Under the pieces are notes generated by a model. It ran no database searches. It saw only the letters and a list, made by a program, of their open reading frames with translations, and was not told where the DNA came from. A stretch of DNA of 64,000 nucleotides from Camarhynchus parvulus. Lineage: Eukaryota > Chordata > Aves > Passeriformes > Thraupidae. Each line of letters starts with the position of its first letter. Position 1 is the stretch's first letter. Made by a program: the position numbers and the translations under genes. Location: assembly GCF_901933205.1 (NCBI RefSeq), contig NC_044585.1, positions 8,556,001-8,620,000 of the forward strand, read 5' to 3'. Below, piece after piece: positions 39,701 to 54,700 of this stretch.

Positions 39701-42700
39701 AAAGGCAATTAGGATCGGGATTTATGCCTGCAAGAGTCATTAAGGCCCATGCTGGACCTGGGAAGGGTTGATAGGTTAAATTCACAGCAGGTTAGGGCGC
39801 ATGGCCAGCAGGGATCTGTACCTTTAGGGTATGAATCCAAGTCTAGGCCTAACCCTTGTGCATCATCACCTGACCAAACCAGAATTCTAATCCCAAACCC
39901 TGTGTTTGGGTGAACCATAGTTCAGTACTTGACAAAAGACCTCACCAAATGATCCCTGCAAACCATCACCTGCCACCCTCCACCCATAGATACAGCAAGA
40001 ATATCTCAAAATGTTTTCACAAGCCAAGTTTTTTAAAAGAATGTATTAGTGATCAAAATCTGCAAATATAGAAGCTCTGGAGTGGCCTCTCCTGAGACAC
40101 AGGCTACCCAGGGACCGTGGTGTGAAAATAAACATTGAAGGGATTAAAATAATTTTCAACTGGCTCTTCTAATCAGAGCAGTGCAACATCAGCTCTCTTT
40201 ATTTTAAGAACTACACGTATGAAACTCTTGCCAAAGCTGGGAACAGCCTGCTGAACAAACCCCAGGATCAAGAGTGCTACCAGCCTGCCTCCTTGTCAGT
40301 CACTGAGCAAGTCAGGCGTCAAGCAAGCACCATTCCAGTTGAATAAAATTATTTCTTTCTAAAAGGTCCCTGTAAATTACTCAGGACTTCATTAGAGCTT
40401 TCCCAGCTGTTCTCTAGTAAGACATTAAAACAGGCTGGCAGGAGCTTCAAAACATCACTCTAGCCAGTCAGCTAGAAGGGAGGAATCCTTGTGAAAACAC
40501 AGCTGAGGCTGCACACAGCTTTAACACAACACAGGAAATTAAAAATCTAACTTGTAGAATACATGGATGGGAAGCAGCAAGGGACACAGATAAGTTAAGC
40601 AGTGCTTAGAATAGAAAAGAAACTCCCACCACTCCGAGGCCTCACTGGTCTAGGAGGCACCAAGCACAGCTAAAGTGTCACCATGGCTATCAGGTGGTCC
40701 TGGACTCCCAACACGTGAGAGCAGTGCACATGCACACAGAGTTTCTGTCCCCTCACTGAGCCTTTTTCCCCATGAACTCAGCTGGAGTTCACGAGACTCC
40801 TCTCCAGAAGGGGAGATTCTGTGAAGGGATTTTAAGGATACTAAGAGGCAGCTCAGATGCAAGTCTCAAAAACACACTTGCATCTTCTGAAGAAAGCACT
40901 GCCTCATCTTTAACAAAGCTCTCCCCAACCTCCTGCTGAATTATCACAGTGTACTCAGTACCATACCATTTTCTGTCTATTAAAAGTCCAGCATCTCTTA
41001 GCTGTGCTCTATATTCCCTCCAACAAAAGGGCTCTGTAGTATTTCTGCAATTTGTACTCAAGGAAATCTATACAGGAATGGTTAAAACACCATCTTTCAA
41101 CAAAACAGCAGGAATTCAAAAGTTGTTTTCTCCCAATTCAGCTCAGGCCCAGAAAAGGACAGGCTGATCACCCGCCTCCAAACATGAAGCAAGACTTGAA
41201 ACCTGATAATTGTTATTATTAAGGCAGCAGGCAATTACCAGCTCCTGGCTAAACACACTCTGCCTCTAGCAGAGGAGCTGTGGAGAGCCTTGTCCTGACC
41301 TGCAGCCCCAGGAGCGTGCCACGGCTTTGAGGCGTTCCCTCTCCTGCAGATAATTTGGGGGCTATAAGGCTAACACAGCATCAGCCACAGCCCTCAGCAA
41401 ACCAGCTGAGCCTCCCTGATGGGAATTCTAACTCTTCATAGTACTGAAAACAACAACATTGCTACCAAGATCACAAAAATCCATTGGTCCATAGAAAATA
41501 GGGCTTCTAGTCTACCTGTTCCTGCAGAATTTAAGCATTTCCACATCACAGAAGTCCATACAAAGTTCTCAGCCCTGCAAAAGTACTGTTTTCCTGGCAC
41601 AGAGAATCTAAACTGGTGTCTTGAGCCTGTGCAGACATATTCCCACAGTGCAACTGCAGTAGCAGACTGGAGCTACCATTGCAGGGCTGCAAAATCAGAC
41701 AGAGAAGTCTGCTGGATCCTCTGGCAGCATTCAATCTCACAAATCCAGGCAGGAAGGCAGGACTGGGAAATTGAGGCTCTGCCCTCAGGAACAGAAAAGG
41801 GACAGTCAGTTCCTTGGAGAGAGCAGGGGCAATACCCTTTTACCTCCCTCCATTAACCAAACAGGCTGTAACACTGGAAAACAAACTCCTTATCTCTCAT
41901 CCTCAGCCCATCAGTCTGTGTGACAGCAGCAATCTGCAACTGAAGGACAGAAACATAAATACAACTGACATTTCCAATGACTTCAGGATACTGGCCTACA
42001 AAAGTCCTCCCAGACCAGCTACCAACAGCAGAGGGAATGAGAAGATACAGAAAACTCATTCAATTTAGGTGCCATCAAAAAAAAAAAAAAAACCCAAACA
42101 AAAAAAAACCCAAAAAAGTGGAGAACAAAACACTCTCTTCCCTTGCTACATCTCAAACAGGGAACTTTCTGTCCCTGTAAAAAGGGGATATTCTCGTCTT
42201 CACCAGAAAACTGCTGGCAAATCCTGCATTAAAGTTTGGGCATCCCTGTGGATGTCTGTGGTGAGCAATACATTCTTGCAGAGGATGCTGTTTCACAAGC
42301 CCTACTCTGCCATTACTGAGAAGCAATAATATCCCTGTGTTTATTTTCATGGGCTCCACTTCAGTGATGAGGCACTCTTACTGCCTTGGGCTGCTCAGGT
42401 CAGTAGATCAGAGAAAATATTTACTCTGGGTCACTGTGGGGCCCACATGCCTCGAGCTCTGAAGGCAGAGAAAAAGGATGAAGCTGCCTAAGAAGTGCTC
42501 TGCTCAGCCTGTTCTGAGAAGTTCAGCCTGGAAGAGGTGAACTGCAGTAAACAGCCCTTGTCAACTGATCCAGGAGGAGATGTACTGCAGTGCACCCACT
42601 GACGTTGGGTTACATCATCATTTTGGAAAAGTTATTTAGGAAAAAGAACATCTCCTCTTACCCACAGGTGTCACAAGTATCTCTAACATGGGCACAATCC

Positions 42701-45700
42701 AAGTCACACTGAAGTCTGAGACCAAGCTGACTTGTTTGGGGCCTGGCTTTGAACCTATCCCATCTACCCATGGTCAGTGACAGAGATTCACACTCCTCTG
42801 AATCTTCTGTACAAGCCAGAAGACTTATTCCAGATATATCTGTGATAGGACTAGACCTTCTTAATTACCTGTCTATAGAGGGAGGAAAGCTACAAAGCAA
42901 TGTTGCACACCTCTGGTTTGCAACAGGGTCCCTGCACCACTTCGGATGGACTAGAAATATCAAAGCTCCCTGCATGGTCAAACCAAGGAATTCCCTGTTA
43001 TGATATGAAAGCAACAGCTTTAAGAAAGGTACAGATGTCCATAATAGCCTGTGCCAATGCCAACTCACAGAAATTAAGAAGGAATTTCAGCCCAGCCTGC
43101 TCCTGAGTACCTGAGGACACAATTCCAGTTATTCCTGTACAGAGCTGGTCACTGCTGTAACACCTCCCCCAGCTCTAGCACACAGCACAGACCTGCCACT
43201 CTCAGCTCAATACACAATGGCCGCCACTGAAAGCAACTTCTAGAGATCTCCCAGAAGGGAAATTGCACTGGACCTCTCAAGGACACCACCATCACCACCA
43301 CAGCAGAGCCCACAGAGCCTTGGGCTGTACCAGAGATGGATGGGGCTGCCCAACACCATAACCCAGCCAGACACACACAGTGAACTGCAACGTGCACCTA
43401 TGCACGTCCTCCAGTCATGAAGACAAGGAGAATTAGAGTGCCTTTGGATTCAGCATGGAATTACCAGATTGCCTAATGCCTGTAATTAGAGGGCAGAATG
43501 GATCTGGAAGCTTACAAGCAACTCATTCAATGAGAACCAGGGGATTTGCATGCGCTGCTTGCTTAAGTGTTACAGGAACTACCAGCACAAATGTCTGAGG
43601 AGCCAGTGGGAAAGTAGATGTTGCAATTAAACACCATCAAACAATTATCAAAATAACTGAAGCAGCACAATAACCACTCGAGAGAGATGAGCCTCCTAAG
43701 TACCAGCCAAATACTGAAGAAATCTAAACTTTCCAAGATGAGTTTTCAGTGAAAAATCACTCCTGTCAAAAGCAGCCTGGGTGCCTGCAGAAGCTGGAAG
43801 AGGAGATTGCCCACAGGAGCATGAGGTGGGATGCAGAAATCTGACATTTATCTAGGCTCTGGCACCTGACAGTGATGGGAGTAACTAAACCTTCTTGCTG
43901 CAGTCCCTTCCTGACTCCTTCTCTCTGGAAATTGGTGCCTGCTGGGTTCTCTTCACTGGCAACCAGCACACAAGTGCTCAGAGTTAAAACAAAACTAAGC
44001 ACCAACTTCCCAGTCACAACAATCTTTACAGTTGCCAAAGCAAAATATTTTATTGGTAAAAACAGAGCTAAAGGTTAACTTTCTCACATGAACTAAGGCA
44101 AAGAAAGATCAAGTCTTGCACCAGGTAACACTCAAACAAACCAAACTGGGGTAAAGCTGAATTTTATTTGGAAAATACAATTCATTGTCACTTTCTCAAA
44201 CTAGCCCCCAACTTCCTGAGTAATTTCAATTTATAGACCAGGAAGTGAGCTGTATTAACAGCCTAACTAATTGCATGGTTCACTTTTTTCTTGAGGGTTT
44301 TTTTTGGGGAGGAGGGTGGCAGAAGGGAAAACAACAATGTACACACAGAAGTCGTAGTACAGACCAGATGATTTCCTGTAAATCCTTGTTTCTGTTATTT
44401 GTTTCTATAATTTCTTGTTTGCACACACATTTTGCCAATGAGAGTGCACAGCCCACTGCTTTAAGACCAAGGTTCACTTCATGTGCATGAAAGCAAAAAA
44501 ATTTAGCTTTCAAAGCCCATACACTGGTAAAACTGAAGTTTTGCTATTTTTTAAAAGCAACTGATTTATAAAATTTGCATTTGCATTCAGAGAGAAAAAA
44601 GAAAGTACCAAATACAAAACCATCCTCTGCTGGTGTCCATAAGAACATTCTACCACCACTAAAGATGCTCCTTTTAGAGCACAGCAATACCCAACAGAGG
44701 CAAAACATATCTAAAGCACACCAAACCTGGATTTTAAAAAACAAATGCCTGTCATTTCTATCTCACCCACACTTTAAAAAACAAAGCACATGAAAGACAG
44801 AATATTCTTTTTCCTTCAAGTACTAAACTCTTTCTGAAAATTCAAGTCCACAAATATAATTCACTACCCTGCAGGAAAAGTGTGGCATGCTAGCATCAAG
44901 CCCCAAATTATTATTCTAGGGACACCAACACTAGCTGTAGGGCAAATGTAAATTTATCTTTTAATCCTTCAATTTTTGCCATTTCCAGGCATCACATACC
45001 TCAATAAGGAGCCTGAAGTATTATCCAGCTGACTAGCTTTTAATTTGAACAATGTGAACAAACTTTGTTTAACCATGACCCAGAGCCACACATGAAATGA
45101 GATTAAAGTTGTCTCTTCACATTTAGTAATCTTCTAGTTAACATGCAAAACAACCAGAAAGCTACTTTAAGGGAAAAAACAAAGTCAGGAAAAAAAAAAA
45201 TAAAAGGGCTGTATCTGAGTGCAGTCAACTATATTGTTAAACATTTTATCCTCCTACCTGTCCCAGGTACTGAGGTGCAAGGTGATTTTCACAAACCAGG
45301 GTCCTGTACCTGCGCTGCACTGAAAAATACCTTGAGGGCTTGCCTGAGTCCCAGCAGTACAGCTGGATGACCTGCAAAGCATTTGGCTTGATGGCAAAGA
45401 CACCCCTGAGTCTCACCAAAAGGTTCTTCAAGGCACCATGGTCCCAGATACTTGTGCTATACTCTCCAGAAGACCCCAAAATTAATACGGTCACCCTCAC
45501 AGCACTACTGGCTACACCACAAGCCATCCTCAACATGCTGAAACAGGAAATATGTTCTGCCCTAGATGTGGGGACACCTTAGGGGTAACTTAGAGAATAT
45601 AGTCTTGGAATATTATTTAAATCCAACACTACAGAATTGCAAGGCTTCAGTATAAACAGCTTTTTTCCAGTCACCTAGAGAAGACTGTGTCCCTAGTAGT

Positions 45701-48700
45701 GTTGGAATATGTTTAACCTATAAGGGCATTGTAACTAAAATATATAACTACTGACAACAGTCACTACTGACCTACATAGAAAGGACTACAAGACCAGCTT
45801 TTTTTATTGTCATGGCTTCTCAGTTTTCCAAAGATTATGAAGGGTGACCCTCCCAGAGGATATGCTGTACTTACTGTGAAGATAGTCTGCCAGGTCACCA
45901 CCATTACAGTACTGCAAACAGAACAGAAAGCTCAGTTAATACAGGGCAAATCAAAGATTAACAAGAAAAACAGTAAATTTCAGTAGGGTGGCAGGTTTAT
46001 CACAATATTTAAACATAAATAATCACACATGTCAAAATACATATTCAGAAGTTGGCAAGGGAAAGCCCATTCCTCTGGGTTCTCTCCTATTTCTCCTAAA
46101 TGTTATGATGCATGATGATACACCAGCACCAACCAGCTCTTGTGCACATCCATGTTCAGGCACATCAGAGAGAGAGGTAAAAGCAGAACAAAGCAGAAGG
46201 GTCAGCACTGGAGACAGCAGCAGAAAGCTGTTTGAGGGAAGCCTGGGAGTGGACACAGCTGAAAACTGAAACTCCTCACATCAATGTTCCACATCATTAG
46301 GAAAAGTCAACAAGACCTCCAAGTGAGAACTGCAGAGCAAGGGAAACATTCAGAGGCTCTGCAGGTAATCTGTGTCCAGAACATTCTCTCTGGTGGACGG
46401 ATGCCTGAACACACACTCACTCCCCTGTGGCACCCTCCTGACCCCTGAGGTTCAGTGACTGCTCAAGCCTGTGCCTGCAGGACCTCCTGAGAGCAGCAAG
46501 ATGAAAAATCCCCTGGCTGCTCTCTGCACCCACACTCTCCAAGGCCTGAGCTGCAGATTAGATTAACCAAGCCTCACAGGTGAGACTGCCAGCAGGAAGC
46601 CCCACTTGTGAAACATGCTGATCTGCTTAAAATGGGTTTAAAATATTCAAAAAGAGAAAGAGGGAGGGAAAGGAGGTTAAAAAAAAAAAGACACACTCAC
46701 CTCCATAACCAAGTAGACAGAGTTTGCCAGTTCCTAGGGAAATAGAAAATGGAAAATTAAGGGATTTATGCACTGAAATATTTCAGACATTTAATTGCTG
46801 TATTACCTTTTAAACAGATTATCTGCTCTCTGCTATGAGTCAGACTGAAGAAAGGGTGAAAACATTATAGGTTAATTCCTGGAAGACTGCTTGCTTTGAA
46901 AATGCCAGGTATTTAAGCATATTATTGATCTGTGAGAGTGCATCTGTTTAACCAAGCTGATCTCCTGTATTGTGGCTTGGGTCTCCATGTCCTTTCAGGC
47001 TCCAGGGATTAACAGTGGCACGCAACACAGATGCTGGCACACTGCTATCTTAGAGCCTTAATCATTTCCACATTTAACTTGGCCCTTTTTAGCAGCTGTG
47101 CCCACATGAGCAGGGCTAGGCTGAACAGAAAGATAAGAGCAGCACAACTTTGAGACCTGCAATTCAACCCCTTGGCTGAAAAGTGCCCAAGTGACACGTT
47201 TCATTAGAGGGCAAAAAAGAAATGTCTCAGAAAAAAAATGTAACACTTGCCAACCATATTTTCTACATGCCTTAACGGTGCCATTATCAGGTGGTTAAAG
47301 CTTTCTGGATTGTAACAGGGGTCAACATCAGCAAAGTCCAGGCCAAATCCTCATCTTCCTAAGTTCACTACAGGTGCTGCACTGTGATGCTCTTACCATC
47401 CTGGGAGTTCACCTCCTGCCTTGGCTGACCTCCCCCCAGCCCTGGGGAAACATCCATATATCCATGGTAAAAGCACAGGAGAGTGCAGAGATGTGCCCCA
47501 CAAAAACACAGCAGCACAGAGCCACAGCAGGAGCCTTGGTGGCTGTGCAGCACATGGTGACACCAGTGCCAACCTGGCATGTGTCCAGCAGAGCCACCAA
47601 ACCACTGCCAAAGCACAGACATGAAAACAGCCAAATATTTCAGCCCTGGGTAGACCCAGGAGGTCAAATGACTAAATCCCATTGTTGAGACAGAAGTCAG
47701 ACAGGAGTAGACCCACTAATATAAAATCTATAAGCTAGAAGTCATTCCTACAGCCTATAAAGCAGAAGTCACTTCTAAACTCAAGACCCAGCTGGGGACA
47801 CTCACAGGCAACAATTGTGTGGGTGAGTGGAGAAGTCCTGAAAGCAGAGGCACAGCATGAGACTCCATTTCCAGGGCAGCATGACTTTACTCTCAGGCTG
47901 TTTAGACACCTATGCACCTGATTCCTCTTCTGACCCAAACCATTCCAAAACCCCCAGCAGCCACTCTAGCAGCTGTTTAGTTTCCAGGCAGTCTCCACTG
48001 TCTGTTCTCATCCCTTTCACCCTGGTCTGTCCACAGAACTCTGCCTCCCATGAAGCTGTACCAAATTCCCTGCCTTTGTCAATGCCTGGAGTCCTCAGCA
48101 CCTCTTGCTTTCTCTTCTGTCCTTTTAACCTCACCACGTGAAATCTGGGTTTCCAGATGTTTGCTGAAGACCAGTTGGAGGAAGAGAGGGAGAGAGGAGG
48201 AAGATGAATTATCTGTGATTTGAGACAGCCACAGCAGCAGGGGAACTGGCCACCTTCCCTGGAGGGGCTCAAGCATCCACCACAGCCCAGAGCCACCCTC
48301 TGTTCTTACAGCTGTTCTCACTGCTGAGCTCTGCTGAGCTTTCAGAAGTCCCCTTGTTTGTTGAAAAAGCAATTTACTGTGATACTTCAAGAAAGTGTTT
48401 GCTGCACTTCCCTGCATGACAAACACTTCTTTCAACAGGCTTTGTTTTTCAACCTCTGCATTTGAAAGCAGCACACATTAAGCCATCCAATTTCATACAC
48501 ACACTGGATGAAGTGGGAAGCCAGTCTGTGGCTAAAAGCACCAGGGAAGCAGTGCAAGAAGAAAATCCCAAGCATCATCACAGGCTTTGCACATGACAAA
48601 GCACTGAGGGAGAGCTCTCAGGAGCATTCAAAGCCCACCAGCTCCTGCTACCCTAAGCAAGAAGAGCAGAAAGCCAAGGTTGATAAAGGCACCCAAGACT

Positions 48701-51700
48701 TTTACTGCTACAGGAACTGCAGCCCCAGATGTACCAGAAGATATGAGATACACCAGAAGTGCAATGCAGCTGCTGGGGAACTCACTGCAGGGCAACTGCT
48801 GGGCACACAGGAAGTGTCTGAAGTGGTTTTTGCAGCCCAGACCAAGTTCATCACTGCCACAAAAACAGGTTTCATAGACACTTGTAGGCTAAACGTGCTG
48901 TGATCACTGCAGCTCAGTAACTCTGCACTTTAATATGCATAGTGCCAGCAGGGTTTGGGGAAGCTCAAGTGTATTATTACCTATATAGGAAATGAAGAGG
49001 AACCAGAGCTTACACAAACCAAGTCCAGAAGATATTTGTAATAACTTATTAGCCAACAGCTAATGTACACTCTGCAGTATGGTTGTTTTTCCACTCTACA
49101 TTATTTAAAGACTCTGCAAACAAACATCACCAAGGAAGTCATTGATTTTTGGCAGTCAGTGTGTGCAGTGACCAGGGTTAAACAAGGACCTGCACAGGCA
49201 AGGGAGATGCTCTGCCTGACTTTCCCAACAACAACATGACCTTGCTGGTTGGTGGTTTTATCTCTTCACTCTGTGTTGGTGTGATAAAGAGGGGAATGCC
49301 TGAAAGGCTTTGAGGAATGAAGCTGGTGGCTCTCCCAACTATCACTGGCAACAGCAACCTCTGAAAATCCAACCTTACCAGGCAGAACTGGCCAGAACAC
49401 CTAGCAAGGTATTTTCAGATCACAGTTGCCTGTAGCAAGGACAACAAACACATGTGCAGCTTCAGCATTTCAAGACCCACTTACAAGAAAGATCTGTAAA
49501 ATTCTGCCAACAAAACAAAACACTTATTTCAAGAAGGGTCCCAGAAACAAACTAGTGTTTGGAAAAAGCCAGTAGAGCTTACTGTGGTTAAAATAGACTC
49601 AGCTGTCTAAAGAGACTTCTGGTTTCTCAAACAGGCTGATGGACTTCTCTCAAGCTGATTCAGCAGCAGAAACTACTTCTTGTCCATTTTTATCCTTCCA
49701 CTCTATTTATGATTTTTTTCATTAACAAAACAAGGAAAAAATACTGCAAGCCAAATTCTGCAAGCTACCAGTTTCTCTGAAAACCAAAGCAAAATGCCCA
49801 ACCCACTCATTTCCACATCAAGAAAAGTATTACAGTTTGCTCTATTTTTGCAGAGGCTTATTTTCAAGAAGTGTTACAGATAATTTCCTCTGGACCTCTT
49901 ATTCACATGTGCCAGTCTGTACAGCCAAGCCTAATCCTGTCACTAAACAAGCTCAATGAAGGGAACAGCACAGACACAACCCCTAACTTTTCCTGTCATC
50001 ACAAAGGGCAGCAGTACCCTGACCATGCCCCACAATGGCAGCAAAACGCCTCTGCCAAAGGCATTAAGCTGATAATTAATCAGTCTGGATCACTGCCTGG
50101 CTTGTTCTTGCAGCAGAGGCCCCAGTGATGAAGTTACAATTTAATTGAGTGTAAAAATAGGCAACAGCCTCTGCTGTCTACAAATAACACACATCTGCTG
50201 ATGGAGGACAAAGAAATGAAGAAACCTCATTTAGCAATACATCATAAATCACCCCAAGACTGTGCTCTGTTAGAATTCCTCACTGTGACACCAGGAGACG
50301 TGGTGTTATGGACAGTAAGACCCAACAGTCCTGCCTCCCTTTAAATTTTCTCTCCACCCATACTGGAAGGTGGCATGATCCTCTTCTTGGAAAGAGTGTG
50401 TTTAGGTGTGTCCAAAGGGAAATGTCTGGGTGTACCCACAGTTAGTCATCCTCCTACCACAGCTTAAAAAGTCTCAGAGAGGAATTTTCCTTAGAAAAAT
50501 CCTCCTCTGCACTCTACCCCTGAACTCAGCCTGCCACCAAGTTTAGAAAGATGCTCAGGAAGGACAAAAAGTGGAAATTTGATTACACAACACTCCAGGA
50601 TTCTCTCAGCAGCTCAGTGTTCTCACCAATCGGTGTGAGACCAGTGCTGTAGTACACTCTGGGGGAAAACCAGCTAAGAATGACTTGTACCTCACACAAG
50701 GCCAGAAGATGAAGGTAGCTCCAGGGTTACACCCATGTGGTGAGCACTGGAGCTAAAAAGGCTCCTGTTGCCTACAGCAGAGGAGCCATAAGCACTCCTC
50801 TAAGACATACCACTCTCCTGGGTGTTTGCTGGCATCCCTGTGATGGCAGAGGGTTTGTGCCTCTCAGGAGATATCACCAACAAGCTGCTCAGCACCACCT
50901 CTCCAACAGCACCCAGAGATGCTGCCAAACAAAGATAATTTTGCTGCACATGGATCTCTCTAAGCAGGGCCAGGACTTCACCAACTGCATCAACATAACA
51001 GAAGCACAACACAAAGCTGAGGGTCTGACAGTAGAAGATAACTCAACATCAACTGAAAGCTAAGCTTTTCCATCTACTTTTTTGTTACTTTCCCTACTCA
51101 CTGCAGCAGAACCACTGTGTATCACATCCTCCTGTTTTGCCAGCAGGATCTCATGGAGCCAGTACCTTTCTGACGTGTGGTCTCCAGTTATTGCTTTCTG
51201 ACAGTGGCACTGGAGTCACAAACACAGTCCAAACAAACACAACTTTGCTTTACAGAAGCCAATTCTTAGGCCAATGGCATCTGGAAAATCCCCAGCTCAG
51301 GCAGGGGCTCCCAAACTGACTGGGTTTGGGAAAAACAAACCTGCTGTTCTAAAGAGAGGAAAACAACTTTCCAAAAAGTAAAATCTCTTAGAACTGTTCA
51401 ACTGTGGCTCACAGCTTGGCTTGAGCAGGTTAGCCTCTGAAAAGGGAAAGGAAAACTGTCATGATATGCAAGGATTATCTCCTCATGCATCTATTGGAAT
51501 GGAAGCAAGATAAGGGACAATAGCATCATCAATCAGAAGTGTGAGAGAACTTATCATTGCTCATCCTTTGGAAAACCGATCTAAAGCAAAGAAAAGATAT
51601 TCACATGCCTTTTGACCACAAGTGAAAAGAAACACAGGTCTCAGAGCCTCCTGTGTTTCTGTTCTCTGGTCCCTGTTATCCTCCTCTCTCCTCCTGAACA

Positions 51701-54700
51701 TCACCAATAAGGAACTCAGGAACATTTTGAGCAGGCTTCTAATTCAGGAGACAATTAACTCAGATGAAGAAAGGTAAAACCTACTGCTACTGACTAGAAA
51801 GTGTTATTTCCAGAGTCAGCAGATCTGTGACTACCAAAACAATGAGGGCTTCTAATTTCTTAATGTAGATCCCATGGAGTAAGCATCAGAAACAAGACCT
51901 GGCAAGGCCCACCATGTTCTGTCCACAATTGGCCCACAGTTGGCCATTGACTGCATTCTGCTTCCTTCTGACCTGCCAGCTTGCTCTAGGACATGGAGCA
52001 AGCAGAAGGAAGGCCCTGCAGCACAAAAATGGTTGATGGGTGGCCTTGCAGCAGGCAGAGTTTTGTAGAACTGGAAGAACAGTGATGACAAGGGTCAGCA
52101 CTGCCCACTGCCCCATTCCAGGCACCACTGTACTCTCCAATGTACAACAGATGAGCTGTTTCAGGACAGGTTGTACTTCAGGGCAGATTAAAAACAGCAG
52201 GAAAACCATTCTCTGGTACTACACAGGCTTCAGGAAGGGAGGGAGACTATTTCCCATCCCCCTGGCAACAGTTCTAAAGTCTGCTTGCATGACATTAGAA
52301 AACAAACAGGACAACGTCATGTCCGTGGAGCTGCTCTTTCCCAGGCAGCTCATACCACGACAGCCAGATGGGATCACTGCTGGAGAGGCAGCTCAGCCTT
52401 CAAGTGACCTGAAGAAACTTCACCATTCCTTCCACTGGGCATGAGTCCCAACAGGTTCCTTCAGCCCAGCCCAACTCTTCCCCCCAGCTGGTCACAGCCC
52501 TGCTGCTGGGCTTCACAAATTCACTGCTGGCTTCAAACAGAGCAGAATAATATCTAGAAGCTTTTTCAAACAAAAGCAAGCTCCTATGCAAAAGGCAATG
52601 CATTATATTAATGCTATCGAGAGAGGAAACTTCAGAATTCTAAAAACAATGACAAAAATAATCAAGACCCAATTTGCTTTTCTGTATTTATTCCTCATCT
52701 CCTTCCTGTTCACAGCCATACCATAAACTGAACATTTAAGGTTGAATTCCCCATTACCTTAAGCTCAGTCACATGTACTGGAATTAAATCCTTGCATACC
52801 TTAAAGTTGCATATTATGAGCCTGCCCAATGAGAAGGGGTAGTGGGGGAGAGCTAAGGGTTGAGGTGGATATTTCAGTTTTAATCACACTCTTTGAGACA
52901 CATTAATTGATTGAGATATGTGCAAATACAAGCAAAGTGACTCAGTCCTGAGGTTTGATTAATGTAGTCCCCCTGATAAAGTTGGGAACTGCTTGTTTTT
53001 TAACGGTATATACCAAACACAATCTGATACTCTGCAAGAGTTGTTTTGGTTTGGGTTTTTCTGGTGTGTTTGTTTTCTTTTTTTTTAAGAAACTCTGAAA
53101 ATTAGAGGTCTGACCTCCCAGGATTTTCTATGGAAGCTGCATGAGTGCCTGGCCTTTGCAAGTCTCTTTTCCATCCATTTATTTCATACTTCATTCACCA
53201 GATTTAAGAAAACAAGCACACTTGTTACCACAAAGGTGTGGAAACAAGAGGTATAAAGAAAAAAAGAGCCTGAGTTTTCTTTCAAATAGGAAGAGCCTTA
53301 ATTTAAGAAGAGAAAAAATCCAGTTACTGGAAGCCAGAGAAACACAAGATCAAATCTGCACTATTTAAACAACAGAGAAATAAGCACTTTTTAACATATT
53401 TAGTATGATGGCTATGATTGTCAACCAAATGAAAAGAGCATCCAATGCAAATGAAGAGGGTGTGTGCAGGGTGAGGTGACACAGCACCCATGGGGACACA
53501 CAGAGCCCACCCCACAGCCCCTGGGCTGCCTCTCAACCCTGCCTGTGGTCCCTGGGGTCCTCATCACACCAGCAGCTCCCACACCCTGGGCCACCAATGC
53601 ACTCAGAGCTGGCTGGGAGTCTCCCCCTTCCTGGAGGTTTTTAAGATGCTTTGCTAAATGGGATCTCTAATGACTTAAAATTATGCATCTTTCATTCCCC
53701 CCCACTGGAACCACAGTCTGGTTGATCCCTACTATGCCAGCTCAGCTGACCTAATTCCTCCTGTTATTCTGATGCTAGGAGACAAGCCAGGTGCTCCTGC
53801 AGCCAGACTGAACATTATTGCCCTAACCAACCAGTGATGCACAATTTGATTCATTTCTATCGGCCCCCCTTGAAACAACCTTGCTTAGTAAACAGATGCA
53901 GCTCTGAGATCCTCACTCTGCATTTTGACAGCATCTCTATGTTTATGGTAGCATTAAAGGTCTGCACATTATAAAGCTGGAGACAATGCACAATTAAAGG
54001 GCCTCTTTGCTATACAATAAGCACAGCAGAGGTTCCAAAGCTATCTATGGGCAGGGCTCATCCCTGCATTCTGCTGTGAACACTTGTTATTACATTTCTC
54101 AGACAGGAAGCCTAACACCTGAAGACAATTAAGATGCTTTCTCTTAATCAAAGTATGTTAAGGTCTGCACCTGAGAAACACTGCCTTGGAAGATCACATC
54201 CTTCATGCTCATTTTCCGCCCAATGTGCCATTTGCTACTGCTATGTGAACATAAGTAACAGCAGGGGGGAAAAAAACCACCAGCCAGACAACAAAAGACA
54301 TCAAGCAAAACCATGTATACTTTTTCTGAAAGCAAAACCAAACCAAAAACCTCTCCTTGCCTTTGCAAAGACCACCCCTGTGCTTAGCTTCTCATTCCCA
54401 CTGGATCTCACTTCTGGGATGGAGGCAGTTTGCCTCGTGGAAGACCCACATCCAATTCTCTGGGTGTTTTTCCAAAGCAAACCAGAGCCATCCAGCTAGG
54501 ATTCCTACCACCAGCACCAACCCTCTGTTTGTTGGTCGGTGCAAAGCTTTTCAGCTGGTACCAACAGGTGGGAAAGCAGGAGGAGAAGGGAGGACACACC
54601 AAAGTGAATTGTACCCTCTGTTCTCTATACAAGAATGAGCACTAATATGAGCTTTTGAGACACACAGGTTTATTGCAGTTTCACAGTTCAGTGGCAAGTT

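Noticed and set aside
53460..53660. GC-richer stretch in intron 3 ending CTTCCTGGAGGTTTTTAAGA, as a CR1 fragment
   Set aside because: Only a short partial resemblance to the CR1 interior and no 3'-end signature.
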